64,000 bases of DNA from RUG11237 sp050874665 (lineage in GTDB: Bacteria > Bacillota > Clostridia > Lachnospirales > Lachnospiraceae), in the NCBI GenBank assembly GCA_050874665.1, contig JBNMLC010000003.1:186001-250000 (forward strand). Reading direction: 5' to 3'. The notes beneath the pieces are model-generated. The model worked only from the letters and a program-made list of their open reading frames with translations. It searched no databases and was not told the DNA's origin. A program made the position numbers and the translations under genes. Positions 36,152-44,420 of the stretch are shown piece after piece (within the stretch, counting starts at the first letter, position 1; each line of letters starts with the position of its first letter).

Positions 36152-37093
36152 TCAGTCTATAAGCTTCATATTTTCATCATAAATACCCTTGATCTTTCCT
36201 ATGGTATCTGAACGCAGCACAACATAACGTTGAAACATATTTCCCGCTTTCAGATGTTCAAATACGGTCTTTTCATAGATATCATAAGGTGACGTACCGT
36301 GTATGGTAGCTAAAATACTGCACCCTGATAAACATGCATTCTTTAATGCAGACATGTCGCTTTCTGAACCTATTTCATCCACAGCTACTACTCTAGGTGC
36401 CATACTGCGAATCAACATAAGGATTCCTATATCTTTTGGAACACGGTCTAAAACATCTGTCCGAACCCCTATATTATTTTGAGGTATTCCATGATAACAG
36501 GCAGCTAATTCTCCTCTTTCATCTGCCACACCAATTCGCACCCCCTCTATTCCCTTTCTCCCATTCGATAAGAGCCTGATACAATCCCGAAGTAATGTTG
36601 TCTTTCCAGCGCAAGGCGGCGCCACAATCAATGTATTAAATATATGATATCTATCTGCTATCTTTTCTATGATCTTTTCACCGCAGCCAATCCGTTCTGA
36701 CGCAAGACGAATATTTAAACCTGAAATATATTTGATATTTTTAACTCTTTCCTGCTCCGTCACTGCCTGTCCAACAAGTCCAATGCGATGTCCCCCTTCT
36801 ATTGTAAGAAAGCCTTGTCGTATCTCATCTTCATATGCATATACAGAATGTTTACAGATAAACGAAAATGTTTCCTTAAGGGTTTCCTCTGACACCAAAA
36901 AAGCCTCTTGATATCTTTCCGTAATTCCCCCCTGCATTCGGACAATTTTTTCTTTGCCGTTTACTTTTAACATCAAAGGCTGTCCTACACTCATGCGTAT
37001 CTCTTGAATATCATCTTCCTTTAAATTTAACTCTTCTATCAGATGACATATTTCTTTTGGAAGAAATGTATGAAACGTTTTTTTCTCTTTCAT
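36152..37093 (-). CDS. spoIIIAA: Stage III sporulation protein AA (ATPase)
   Basis: Secretion-type ATPase of the SpoIIIA-SpoIIQ channel. About 313 residues. Walker A is APPCAGKTTLLRD near residue 150, Walker B is RVVAVDEIGSESD near 230 and IATIHG lies near 260. The ATG at 37093 follows GAGGTGAGAAG; upstream extension of the frame would overlap the promoter, so this start is preferred. First gene of the eight-gene operon. Confidence 0.95.
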   Translation of the reverse strand: MKEKKTFHTFLPKEICHLIEELNLKEDDIQEIRMSVGQPLMLKVNGKEKIVRMQGGITERYQEAFLVSEETLKETFSFICKHSVYAYEDEIRQGFLTIEGGHRIGLVGQAVTEQERVKNIKYISGLNIRLASERIGCGEKIIEKIADRYHIFNTLIVAPPCAGKTTLLRDCIRLLSNGRKGIEGVRIGVADERGELAACYHGIPQNNIGVRTDVLDRVPKDIGILMLIRSMAPRVVAVDEIGSESDMSALKNACLSGCSILATIHGTSPYDIYEKTVFEHLKAGNMFQRYVVLRSDTIGKIKGIYDENMKLID

Positions 37094-37111
37094 CTTCTCA
37101 CCTCTTACCTC

Positions 37112-37140
37112 AATATATGTCTTTAAAAAGAAAAGTATTA
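37112..37140 (-). promoter_or_regulatory. Probable sigma-E promoter of the spoIIIA operon
   Basis: On the minus strand: TAATACT (37140-37134), 14-base spacer, CATATATT (37119-37112). This matches the sigma-E pattern (KMATATT, about 14 bases, CATACAHT) at 6 of 7 and 7 of 8 positions. In B. subtilis the operon is sigma-E dependent. The transcript would start a few bases before the SD, giving a very short leader. Confidence 0.6.
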
Positions 37141-37163
37141 CTCTATATTTTCTACAACGCAAA

Positions 37164-37194
37164 AATCCGCTTTACCTGATGCGTAAAGCGGATT
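37164..37194 (-). terminator. Terminator of the maltose-type operon
   Basis: Perfect 12-base arms (37164-37175 and 37183-37194) around a 7-base loop, followed on the minus strand by TTT. It lies 37 bases after the amylase stop codon and isolates this operon from spoIIIA. Confidence 0.9.
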
Positions 37195-37230
37195 CCCTTT
37201 CCATGTGGGCTATATAGCCTATATTCTATT

Positions 37231-38880
37231 TTATTTTAATATAACAACTGCATATGCAGGAAGCGTAATTGTTTCTCCTTCTAACGTTGGTTTTTCAGAA
37301 CTAACAGTAAGTTCTCCTGCAATACGTTCATACCCAATCTCCTTAGAAAGTGTTACTTCCTTTTCTTCCTGTGTCGTATTCATCAGAATCACACAGCTAT
37401 CGTTTTCATAAGTTTTTTTCATTGCTGCGATAGAAGTATCTTCTACCTCTTCTAACACTTCAATCTGCCCTCTTGCGATTTCAGGAAATACATTTCGAAG
37501 ACGTACTGCTGCCTTTACATAATTCAGCATAGAAGAAGAATCTTCCTGTTGTTCTTGCATGGAGCCAAAAGCGGATACCACTTCTTCCATACCTTCCGGT
37601 CCATTCGTCATACCAGTGGTATTAGTATTGCTCCATAGGAATGGTGCCCTCTTATTTTCATCTTTTCCACTTCCACTCATACCAATTTCTTCACCATAAT
37701 ACACAAATGCGGAACCATTCATCATCAAATTCATTGCCTGTGCAAATTTCATCTGTTCTAAATTATTCTGATAGTATCCCGCACTCCTTGCCATATCATG
37801 ATTGGTGTAAAAAGGAGCATCTATGGCATTTTCATTATAACCTTTGATTGTGCTTTGTACTGCTGCCATAGCCTCCACATAACCACGTCCTGTATTTTTT
37901 GCGCTTCCCTGCTTAATCACCTTTGCAATTTTGCCATCGGGACCTGCAAAGGCAAAATCAAACATACTGTCAGCACCACTTGCATAATACTTGCTGTAGC
38001 TGTCAAATCCCTGCCACACTTCACTTACAATGTAATTATCCGGTGACTCCTGCTTCACATAATCTGTAATCCACTGCAAAACCTCAATATTTTTCTGCGT
38101 AGCACCACTATAATATTCGCCTACTGCGTCCAGGCGAAAACCGCCAACACCCAAATCAAGCCAAAACTGCATTACATTCTCTAAATCTTTACGCAATTCC
38201 TTATTTTCTAAATTCAAATCCGGCATTTGATCCCAGAATTTTCCCTCATAATACCAGCCGTCTGTGCCCGTTTCATAATAAACATCAGAAGCTTTTTCTC
38301 TGGTAAAGTTATAATAACCACAATACTTATTGTGCTTTTTACACAATCCCTCCACCGTACATTCTTCCTGTCCACAATCCTCGGTTTTTAAGCTTTTTAA
38401 TGCAGATTTAAACCATTCATGTTGTGCTGAAGTATGGTTAAATGGCATATCCACAATTACTTTAATCCCGCGCTTATCACACTGGGCAATAAATTCTTTG
38501 AAATCTTCTATTGTGCCATACTCTTCATCTATAGAATAATAATCGACCACATCATATTTGTGATATGTAGTTGATTTCATAATAGGCATTAACCAGATTC
38601 CATTAAATCCCATATCTGTGTCCGTACTGTCATCTCCATCGTTTATATAATCGAGCTTTTGTATTAATCCTTTTAAATCGCCAATACCATCTCCATCACT
38701 ATCATAATATGAATATAAAAACACTTCATAATATGTCCTATAATTATCATCAATAATATTTAAAGCCTCTTTTGCATTTTCTTCCTGTAAAGAAGAGGGT
38801 GTCGTTTGACACCCTCCCATACCACAGATAAGACATATGCAAAAAAGAAGACTGATTAATTTCTTTTTCATATAATTCAT
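37231..38880 (-). CDS. Alpha-amylase family (GH13) lipoprotein
   Basis: Cell-surface glycoside hydrolase of 549 residues. The N terminus is a lipoprotein signal: basic start, hydrophobic core and ICGMGGC lipobox ending at Cys near residue 24. The GH13 motifs are DMPFNHTS near 145 (region I, usually DxVxNH), GFRLDAVG near 245 with the nucleophile Asp, IVSEVW near 280 with the acid Glu, and FYTNHDMAR near 355 (usually FxxxHD). It probably hydrolyses alpha-glucan oligosaccharides for the neighbouring ABC transporter. A domain of beta strands ends the protein. AGGAT precedes the ATG. Its exact specificity is not readable. Confidence 0.92.
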   Translation of the reverse strand: MNYMKKKLISLLFCICLICGMGGCQTTPSSLQEENAKEALNIIDDNYRTYYEVFLYSYYDSDGDGIGDLKGLIQKLDYINDGDDSTDTDMGFNGIWLMPIMKSTTYHKYDVVDYYSIDEEYGTIEDFKEFIAQCDKRGIKVIVDMPFNHTSAQHEWFKSALKSLKTEDCGQEECTVEGLCKKHNKYCGYYNFTREKASDVYYETGTDGWYYEGKFWDQMPDLNLENKELRKDLENVMQFWLDLGVGGFRLDAVGEYYSGATQKNIEVLQWITDYVKQESPDNYIVSEVWQGFDSYSKYYASGADSMFDFAFAGPDGKIAKVIKQGSAKNTGRGYVEAMAAVQSTIKGYNENAIDAPFYTNHDMARSAGYYQNNLEQMKFAQAMNLMMNGSAFVYYGEEIGMSGSGKDENKRAPFLWSNTNTTGMTNGPEGMEEVVSAFGSMQEQQEDSSSMLNYVKAAVRLRNVFPEIARGQIEVLEEVEDTSIAAMKKTYENDSCVILMNTTQEEKEVTLSKEIGYERIAGELTVSSEKPTLEGETITLPAYAVVILK

Positions 38881-38906
38881 ATAAATATCCTATCTCTTTA
38901 TTCTTT

Positions 38907-39779
38907 TTAACCTTTAACAGCTCCAGCCATACCTTCAACATAGCAGTTCTGCATACATATGAAGAGAATACCGATTGGAATAGATACAAGTACTGCTCCT
39001 GCAGCAAAGCATGTATACCAACTGTCAATATATTCTTTTTCAAGCATTTTCCATAAACCAATGGATACTGTATAGTATTTCGCATCTGCTCTACAAATAA
39101 CTTTTGCAAAGATAAAATCAAGCCACGGTGCCATGAAAGATGTCAAAATTGTATATACAATAATTGGCTTACTAAGCGGAATTGTTACCTTTGTAAAAAT
39201 CTGGAATTTTGTACAGCCATCAAGATATGCTGCTTCATCCAGTGCCTTTGGAATCGTATCAAAGAAACCTTTGGCAATATAAAATCCTGCTCCGGTACCA
39301 CCTGTGTATACTAATATCAAGGCTACACGAATCATAGAGCCTTCTGACAGACCTACTGCCTTTAAGATATAATAAACAGCTACCATTGACATGAACCCTG
39401 GGAACAAACCAAGAACCATAGCCAGGTTCATGAATGGTTTACGCATTTTAAAACGTAATCTTGACATACAATAAGATACAGATAATACAAAGAAACTTGA
39501 AATAACTGCACAGAAACATGCAATAATCAATGTATTTATAAACATCTGTGGAAAGTTTAAGATACTTGTATCTGTAAACAATCTCTTATAATTATCTAAT
39601 GTGTATGATTTTGGGAAGAAAGAGGATACATAAGATCCTTTTTCTGCTCTAAAACTCGTTAAAATAACCCAGAAAATTGGGAATAACCAAATAATGGCTA
39701 AAACACTTAAGCATACATGAACAATTGTATTTGATATAAATCTTCTTGTTTTTGCAGAGGCTGTTTCTTTCTTCTTCAT
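38907..39779 (-). CDS. Maltose-type ABC transporter permease, MalG-like
   Basis: A 290-residue carbohydrate permease (CUT1 family) with six membrane segments. The EAA loop is EAAYLDGCTKFQIFTKVTIPLSKPI near residue 190-215, where the ATPase binds. Its ATG shares one base with the malF-like stop (TAATG), so translation is coupled. Substrate is inferred as malto-oligosaccharide from the neighbouring amylase. No ATPase gene is in the operon. Confidence 0.92.
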   Translation of the reverse strand: MKKKETASAKTRRFISNTIVHVCLSVLAIIWLFPIFWVILTSFRAEKGSYVSSFFPKSYTLDNYKRLFTDTSILNFPQMFINTLIIACFCAVISSFFVLSVSYCMSRLRFKMRKPFMNLAMVLGLFPGFMSMVAVYYILKAVGLSEGSMIRVALILVYTGGTGAGFYIAKGFFDTIPKALDEAAYLDGCTKFQIFTKVTIPLSKPIIVYTILTSFMAPWLDFIFAKVICRADAKYYTVSIGLWKMLEKEYIDSWYTCFAAGAVLVSIPIGILFICMQNCYVEGMAGAVKG

Positions 39780-41170
39780 TACATGAATTCCTCCTCGTTC
39801 TTATATGAGCCAGTATTACGATATGTTACCAGAGCAACAATAGCAAGTACGATAAAGGTCAAGATACCGATAACCGCACCCAAGTTATAATACTGCTGGT
39901 CAATTGTCAACTTATACAACCAAGTAACCAAAAGGTCCGTCTTACCTGCTGTAGAACCAACTGGTGTTGGGTTACCTCCGGAAAGAAGGAAAATTACGTT
40001 GAAGTTGTTAACATTACCTGTAAACTGTGTAATCAAATATGGTGTTGTAACAAACAACATATAAGGTAATGTGATTTTAAAGAATGTTACAACTGCATTT
40101 GCTCCATCTACTCTGGCTGACTCGTAAAGTTCTGCCGGAATATTTTGTAAAATACCTGTCACCTGCAACAATGTATATGGAATACCAACCCAACAGTTAA
40201 TAACAATAACTGTAACTCTTGCCCAGGTAGCATTGGTAAAGAACGGCAGGGAAGAATTAATAATTCCCATATTCTTTAATAATACGTTTACGGCACCTTC
40301 CGGCTGTAAACATGTTCTCATAATAAGTAATGATACGAACTGTGGTACTGCAATAGATAAAACAAAACAAAATCTCCAAAATGCTTTAAATCTTGTTCCC
40401 TTTCTATTGATAACGATAGCAAGTATCATACCAAATATATAGTTTAATCCGGTAGCAAAAACTGCCCAGATAATTGTCCACCCTAATACTGACCAGAATG
40501 TCTGACCAATTGAATCTTGAAAATTCAATACCTTAACAAAGTTATCTAAACCTACCCAGTCAAATAATAACAAATGGTTATCTACTTTACTATAGTTCGT
40601 AAATGCCATTGTAATCATGTAAATCAAAGGTAATACTGTAAAAATAAGAATACCTGTGAAAGGCAGGAACATTAATAACTTATGTAAATTTTCATTGAAT
40701 AATGATTTTACATCTTCAACAAAAGTATTTACATGCATGTTTCTCTGACTTAAATACTCTGCTTTATAAGCACTTTTAAGTGCAGATCTCCATAAAAGAA
40801 CAAAAACAACTGTGATAGCAAGTGTCACTACCCCATACAACAGAATAAGAATTGAATTATCACCTGCTGTATATTCATAAATACCCTTCGCTTCATTCCA
40901 AACTTCTCCACCTGCGTTATCACCAAGTGATGGTAACATTGCAATACAGTGGAAACCATTCTGAATCATAAATGCAATATAGCATATTTCCAATGCTAAA
41001 AATAATAACCCTTTAATAATCTGCTTATGCACTATATTTCCAAAGCCCATAATCAACATGGAAAGCTTTGTTGCCATACTACCTTCTTTTACAGCATTTG
41101 TTACTGTATAAGGTGTAGCAAAATAGTTCACGCGTTTTTTTCTTCCCTTTTTTTCCGCACTATTGCTCAT
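39779..41170 (-). CDS. Maltose-type ABC transporter permease, MalF-like
   Basis: A 463-residue permease with extra N-terminal hydrophobic segments and an extracellular stretch before the core of six membrane segments. The EAA loop is ESARVDGANAVVTFFKITLPYMLF near residue 345-370. MITQFTG...FNVIFLLSGG follows, typical for MalF. Length fits MalF from Firmicutes CUT1 systems. GGAGGTTAGAAA precedes ATG. Downstream of a large stem-loop after malE. Confidence 0.92.
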   Translation of the reverse strand: MSNSAEKKGRKKRVNYFATPYTVTNAVKEGSMATKLSMLIMGFGNIVHKQIIKGLLFLALEICYIAFMIQNGFHCIAMLPSLGDNAGGEVWNEAKGIYEYTAGDNSILILLYGVVTLAITVVFVLLWRSALKSAYKAEYLSQRNMHVNTFVEDVKSLFNENLHKLLMFLPFTGILIFTVLPLIYMITMAFTNYSKVDNHLLLFDWVGLDNFVKVLNFQDSIGQTFWSVLGWTIIWAVFATGLNYIFGMILAIVINRKGTRFKAFWRFCFVLSIAVPQFVSLLIMRTCLQPEGAVNVLLKNMGIINSSLPFFTNATWARVTVIVINCWVGIPYTLLQVTGILQNIPAELYESARVDGANAVVTFFKITLPYMLFVTTPYLITQFTGNVNNFNVIFLLSGGNPTPVGSTAGKTDLLVTWLYKLTIDQQYYNLGAVIGILTFIVLAIVALVTYRNTGSYKNEEEFM

Positions 41171-41280
41171 TTTCTAACCTCCAGGTCTACACATACCTAT
41201 AAGCGGTATTCTGCGGAATCAGGCTCCGCCATGTAGTAATCGTCACTAATTTTTCTATGATAATTAATTTTTTTTTACAT

Positions 41281-41323
41281 CAAAGACGTCCAAGACGTTA
41301 TGAAAACGTCATGGACACCTTTG
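41281..41323. other. Stem-loop between the malE-like and malF-like genes
   Basis: 19-base arms (41281-41299 and 41305-41323) with three mismatches and a 5-base loop. No U tract follows on the minus strand; an A-rich stretch follows instead. Such hairpins after malE are known to stabilise the upstream mRNA so that the binding protein is made in excess. Here this is an inference. Confidence 0.7.
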
Positions 41324-41362
41324 TTTTTCAAACTAAACTTCTGTTTATGAATAATTCTATTC

Positions 41363-42709
41363 TTATTCTACTACTGAAGAATTTAAAGATGTGTTGAATG
41401 ACTCTGTCATTTCAGCAGCATTGTCAGCTGTAACTTCTTTGTTTAATAAAGAGTTACCAAAGTTTTCAGCTGGTGTCCAGTAGTTACCCATTTTGGAAAC
41501 GAATGGCTGAAGAATTGATGTAGTATCGAATGTTGCATTCTGTGCTACTACTAATGCATCTGCCTTAACTTCTTCCTGAGCAAGTAATTCTGTATTACAT
41601 GGAACAATGCTTCTTAATTCATAGTGGCTCTGCTGTGCTTCTGCGCTACCTAAGAATTTAGCAAGTGCTACAGCTACCTGTGGGTACTGTGAGTTAGGAT
41701 TTACACCAATTGCTTTAGAACCAGCAAATGATTTCATCTGGCATTCCTGTCCATCAATTGTGATAGAAGGAAGAACTGTTACACCAAAGTTATCTCCAAG
41801 AGCTTCTTTTACAGCTGCGTAATCCCAAGAACCTGAGAACATAGCCTTTACAGAACCATCTCTTAATCCAGCAAGACCTGAACCATCTTTATCATTTACG
41901 AAGTTTGGATTAGCAACCATATCTACTAAGTATTTAGTAACAGCTGCACCCTTATCTCCGCCAAAGTCGATTCCTGCTGCTTCGTCTGTTCCATCACCAA
42001 ATAATGTACCTCCGTTAGCAACATAGAAAGAAGCGATATACCAAGAGTTGTTTAATGGGAAGGAAACTTTGTCCTTAGCAAGCATTGCATCTAAGCTCTT
42101 AGCTTCATCTTCTGTAAATGCACTTGTATCATAGTACATAAACCATGTATTTGTTGTAAAAGGAACACCATAAACTGCTCCATCAACTGTTACAGAATCA
42201 ACAATTGCCTGAGAGTTTGTTTCTTTTACATAAGTTTCTGTTTCTCCACCTAATTTAGCAATACCATTAGCAGCGATTAAGTCTGTTAACTGGTCATTTG
42301 CAAACATATATACATCTGCTGCAGCTGTTGGGTCCTGTCCAACCTGAGTCTTTGCATCACCTTCAGCACATACACCATAGTCAAATGTTAAATCCCAGTT
42401 TGGATGTGCTTCATTGAAAGCATCACACATTTTTCCTAACCAGTTGCCATTGTCAGCAGACTGATCTTCAGATGGTGACCAAACTTTAATTGTAGCTGTG
42501 ATTTTTTCTTCATCTGCTGTAGATGCTTCATCTGTTGTATCTGTTGTTGCATCTCCGGCTTCATCTGTTGTGTCGTCCCCAGCTTCGTTTGTTGTTTCAT
42601 CTGTTGTGTCTGTTGTGTCTGTTGTGTCGTTGCTACCACCGCAAGCTGTTAAGCATGTTGCAGCCATTGCTGTAGCTAATAACAATGATAAAACTTTTTT
42701 CTTTTTCAT
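41363..42709 (-). CDS. Maltose-type sugar-binding lipoprotein, MalE-like
   Basis: Extracellular substrate-binding protein of 448 residues for the adjacent MalF/MalG permease. Lipoprotein signal with TCLTACGG, so Cys near residue 22 is lipidated. A low-complexity Asp/Thr/Glu/Ala linker follows (residues 28-68). The mature domain has the family-1 solute-binding pattern: ATIKVWSPSEDQ at the start and NPNSQYPQVAVALAKFLGS near residue 340. AGAGAGGTAGAAAGAGTT precedes ATG. The linker's 9-base Asp-Thr-Thr codon repeats lie near 42600-42630. Confidence 0.93.
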   Translation of the reverse strand: MKKKKVLSLLLATAMAATCLTACGGSNDTTDTTDTTDETTNEAGDDTTDEAGDATTDTTDEASTADEEKITATIKVWSPSEDQSADNGNWLGKMCDAFNEAHPNWDLTFDYGVCAEGDAKTQVGQDPTAAADVYMFANDQLTDLIAANGIAKLGGETETYVKETNSQAIVDSVTVDGAVYGVPFTTNTWFMYYDTSAFTEDEAKSLDAMLAKDKVSFPLNNSWYIASFYVANGGTLFGDGTDEAAGIDFGGDKGAAVTKYLVDMVANPNFVNDKDGSGLAGLRDGSVKAMFSGSWDYAAVKEALGDNFGVTVLPSITIDGQECQMKSFAGSKAIGVNPNSQYPQVAVALAKFLGSAEAQQSHYELRSIVPCNTELLAQEEVKADALVVAQNATFDTTSILQPFVSKMGNYWTPAENFGNSLLNKEVTADNAAEMTESFNTSLNSSVVE

Positions 42710-43183
42710 AACTCTCTTTCTACCTCTCTTTTTTTATTATAATAAAATATGTAAAACATATCTTATTTCTTAAAATGATTATGTCCGGTCTTTCCGCAAC
42801 CAGCCAGTCCCACTTTTTAGTATATGCATGAACTTGTACATTATTACTAAAAATGTCTTTTCCGTTTGCCCTTATCTTTTCTCTATATTACACAAATATA
42901 TTATCCTTTTTCATAAGCTTTTCAAACATTTTAACATATCTGTGCAAAGCTGTTACGGTTTAAATATTTCGTAATTTTTGACCTACGTATAATTTAGCAC
43001 TTTTCACTGTTCATTGTCAACAATATGCACAATCTTTTTATCACTTTTCACATTATGAACAATTTTGCTTTGCCATTTTTGTGCACGTTTTACATTTTCC
43101 ACTTTTTTGTTCCATTTTTTTACAACTTTTTTACAGTATCTTTTCGTCTTTTTGCTGGCGGCATTTTCCTGCCGCCACTTTTT
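42710..43183. other. 474-base intergenic stretch between the malE-like gene and ylmC
   Basis: No credible gene. It holds a candidate minus-strand promoter (42991-43020), an inverted repeat (42815-42822 with 42845-42852), a strongly T-rich plus strand from about 43020 to 43150, and a hairpin with T run on the plus strand (43156-43184). No perfect catabolite-response element was found. Confidence 0.6.
42991..43020 (-). promoter_or_regulatory. Candidate promoter of the maltose-type operon
   Basis: On the minus strand: perfect TTGACA (43020-43015), 18-base spacer, TAAATT (42996-42991). It would give a leader of about 275 bases before the malE-like ATG. The -10 is weak, which suits an activated or regulated promoter; no other better match was found in the stretch. 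Confidence 0.45.
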
Positions 43184-43185
43184 TT
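43156..43185 (+). terminator. Plus-strand terminator-like hairpin without an upstream plus-strand gene
   Basis: Perfect 8-base GC-rich arms (43156-43163 and 43170-43177) with a 6-base loop, followed on the plus strand by C and seven T residues. On the minus strand there is no U tract, although ylmC ends next to it. The transcript it would end is unknown. Confidence 0.75.
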
Positions 43186-43447
43186 AACATTCTTTACACT
43201 TTTCAATACACTTTTCTTCCACCACATCTACCAATATAATGTCACAGCCAATCTGTTTTACGTCACACCAATGAATCACATATTCCTTTTCCCTGCAAAA
43301 ACACCAGAAAAATTTCCCCGGAATCGGAATAATCAAAGCAATAATCACACCCTTGCAAATATCAATGTCTACATCTGCTACAAATCCTAAACGTCTGCAA
43401 TTCCTTATATTAATCACTTCACACTTTTTTAGTTCACAAAATCGCAT
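43184..43447 (-). CDS. YlmC/YmxH family sporulation protein (PRC-barrel)
   Basis: About 87 residues, with the PRC-barrel pattern of the YlmC/YmxH family: MRFCELKKCEVINI start, LGFVADVDIDICKGVIIALIIP, and IHWCDVKQIGCDIILVD. It has an unusual number of Cys residues (10 of 87). The ATG at 43447 is chosen because MRFxEL is the family start; a GTG nine codons earlier lacks a SD. It follows sigG by 95 bases, the classic context for ylmC in spore formers. Confidence 0.85.
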   Translation of the reverse strand: MRFCELKKCEVINIRNCRRLGFVADVDIDICKGVIIALIIPIPGKFFWCFCREKEYVIHWCDVKQIGCDIILVDVVEEKCIEKCKEC

Positions 43448-43542
43448 ACCTATTTTCCCGGACTTTTTTATCACTATATGATTTTCTTTGTTTTCTTATG
43501 CATAATTCATTCCCGGCAGTAAATCACAAAATCCCTTTACCT

Positions 43543-44319
43543 TTAAGCCAGATAACTTTTCATAAATTTCAAAGCATTTTTTTCTAACCGGCTGACCTGT
43601 GCCTGAGATATTCCAATATAATCAGCCACTTCCATCTGCGTTTTACCTTCAAAAAAACGCAAGGTTAATATTTCATTTTCTCTTTTATTCAGGCGTTTCA
43701 TTGCTTCACTTAAGGCAATATGCTCTACCCATGTTTCTTCTTTATTTTTTTTATCACTAATCTGATCCATCACATAGAGAGAATCTCCCCCTTCTGTATA
43801 CACCGGTTCAAACAGACTGACCGGACTTTGTATCGCATCCATAGCATATACAATATCCTCTTTTGAAACTCCTATTTCTTGTGCAATTTCGTTAATGGTT
43901 GGTTCTTTCAAATTTTTACGTGTCAGACTTTCCTTCGTATAAATCGCTTTATATGCGGTATCTCTTAACGACCTGCTTACCCTGATGCTATTATTATCCC
44001 TTAAATATCTTCGTATCTCTCCTATAATCATTGGCACTGCATACGTAGAAAATTTTACATTTAAGGTAGTATCAAAATTATTAATTGCCTTAATCAGTCC
44101 AATGCATCCAATCTGAAATAAATCGTCTACATTTTCGTTACTGTTTGAAAATCTTTTTATCACGCTTAAAACAAGTCGTAAATTTCCTTTAATAAATTTT
44201 TCTTTTGCCTCTTTATCACCTTTTCGTATAAGAACAAATAATTCATTCTTCTCATCATTCGTTAAAAGCGGAAGTTTTGACGTATTCACTCCGCATATTT
44301 CCACTTTATTAAGAGCCAT
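43543..44319 (-). CDS. sigG: RNA polymerase sigma-G factor
   Basis: Forespore-specific late sporulation sigma factor. It has 258 residues, closely matching B. subtilis SigG: NKVEICGVNTSKLPLL start, VDDLFQIGCIGLIKAINNFD region 2, and YAVPMIIGEIRRYLRDNN, VSRSLRD, then FEGKTQMEVADYIGISQAQVSRLEK region 4.2. The N-terminal EICGVNTSKLP segment distinguishes it from SigF. It is in the spoIIGA-sigE locus, but a metallo-beta-lactamase gene sits between it and sigE. A sigma-G-like promoter precedes it. Confidence 0.97.
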   Translation of the reverse strand: MALNKVEICGVNTSKLPLLTNDEKNELFVLIRKGDKEAKEKFIKGNLRLVLSVIKRFSNSNENVDDLFQIGCIGLIKAINNFDTTLNVKFSTYAVPMIIGEIRRYLRDNNSIRVSRSLRDTAYKAIYTKESLTRKNLKEPTINEIAQEIGVSKEDIVYAMDAIQSPVSLFEPVYTEGGDSLYVMDQISDKKNKEETWVEHIALSEAMKRLNKRENEILTLRFFEGKTQMEVADYIGISQAQVSRLEKNALKFMKSYLA

Positions 44320-44359
44320 AATGATTTCCTCCTTGTAAATTTCCTACTAGAAGAATTCT

Positions 44360-44389
44360 CATTATGGCTCCTATTTATACCCATTTTCA
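44360..44389 (-). promoter_or_regulatory. Candidate sigma-G promoter of sigG
   Basis: On the minus strand: TGAAAA (44389-44384), 17-base spacer, CATAATG (44366-44360). The sigma-G consensus is about TGAATA, 17-18 bases, CATACTA; here 5 of 6 and 5 of 7 match. Autoregulation is known in B. subtilis. It lies just downstream of the upstream gene's stop. Confidence 0.4.
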
Positions 44390-44420
44390 AAAGATTTTGG
44401 GGGTTGACAAATCATTTATT

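Noticed and set aside
42930..42975. Catabolite-response element near the malE promoter
   Set aside because: The best match around ACCGTAAC lacks the symmetrical spacing and several conserved bases.
43025..43390. Plus-strand frame rich in Phe over the T-rich stretch
   Set aside because: The composition reflects the T-rich DNA; it runs through the terminator and ylmC and has no SD.
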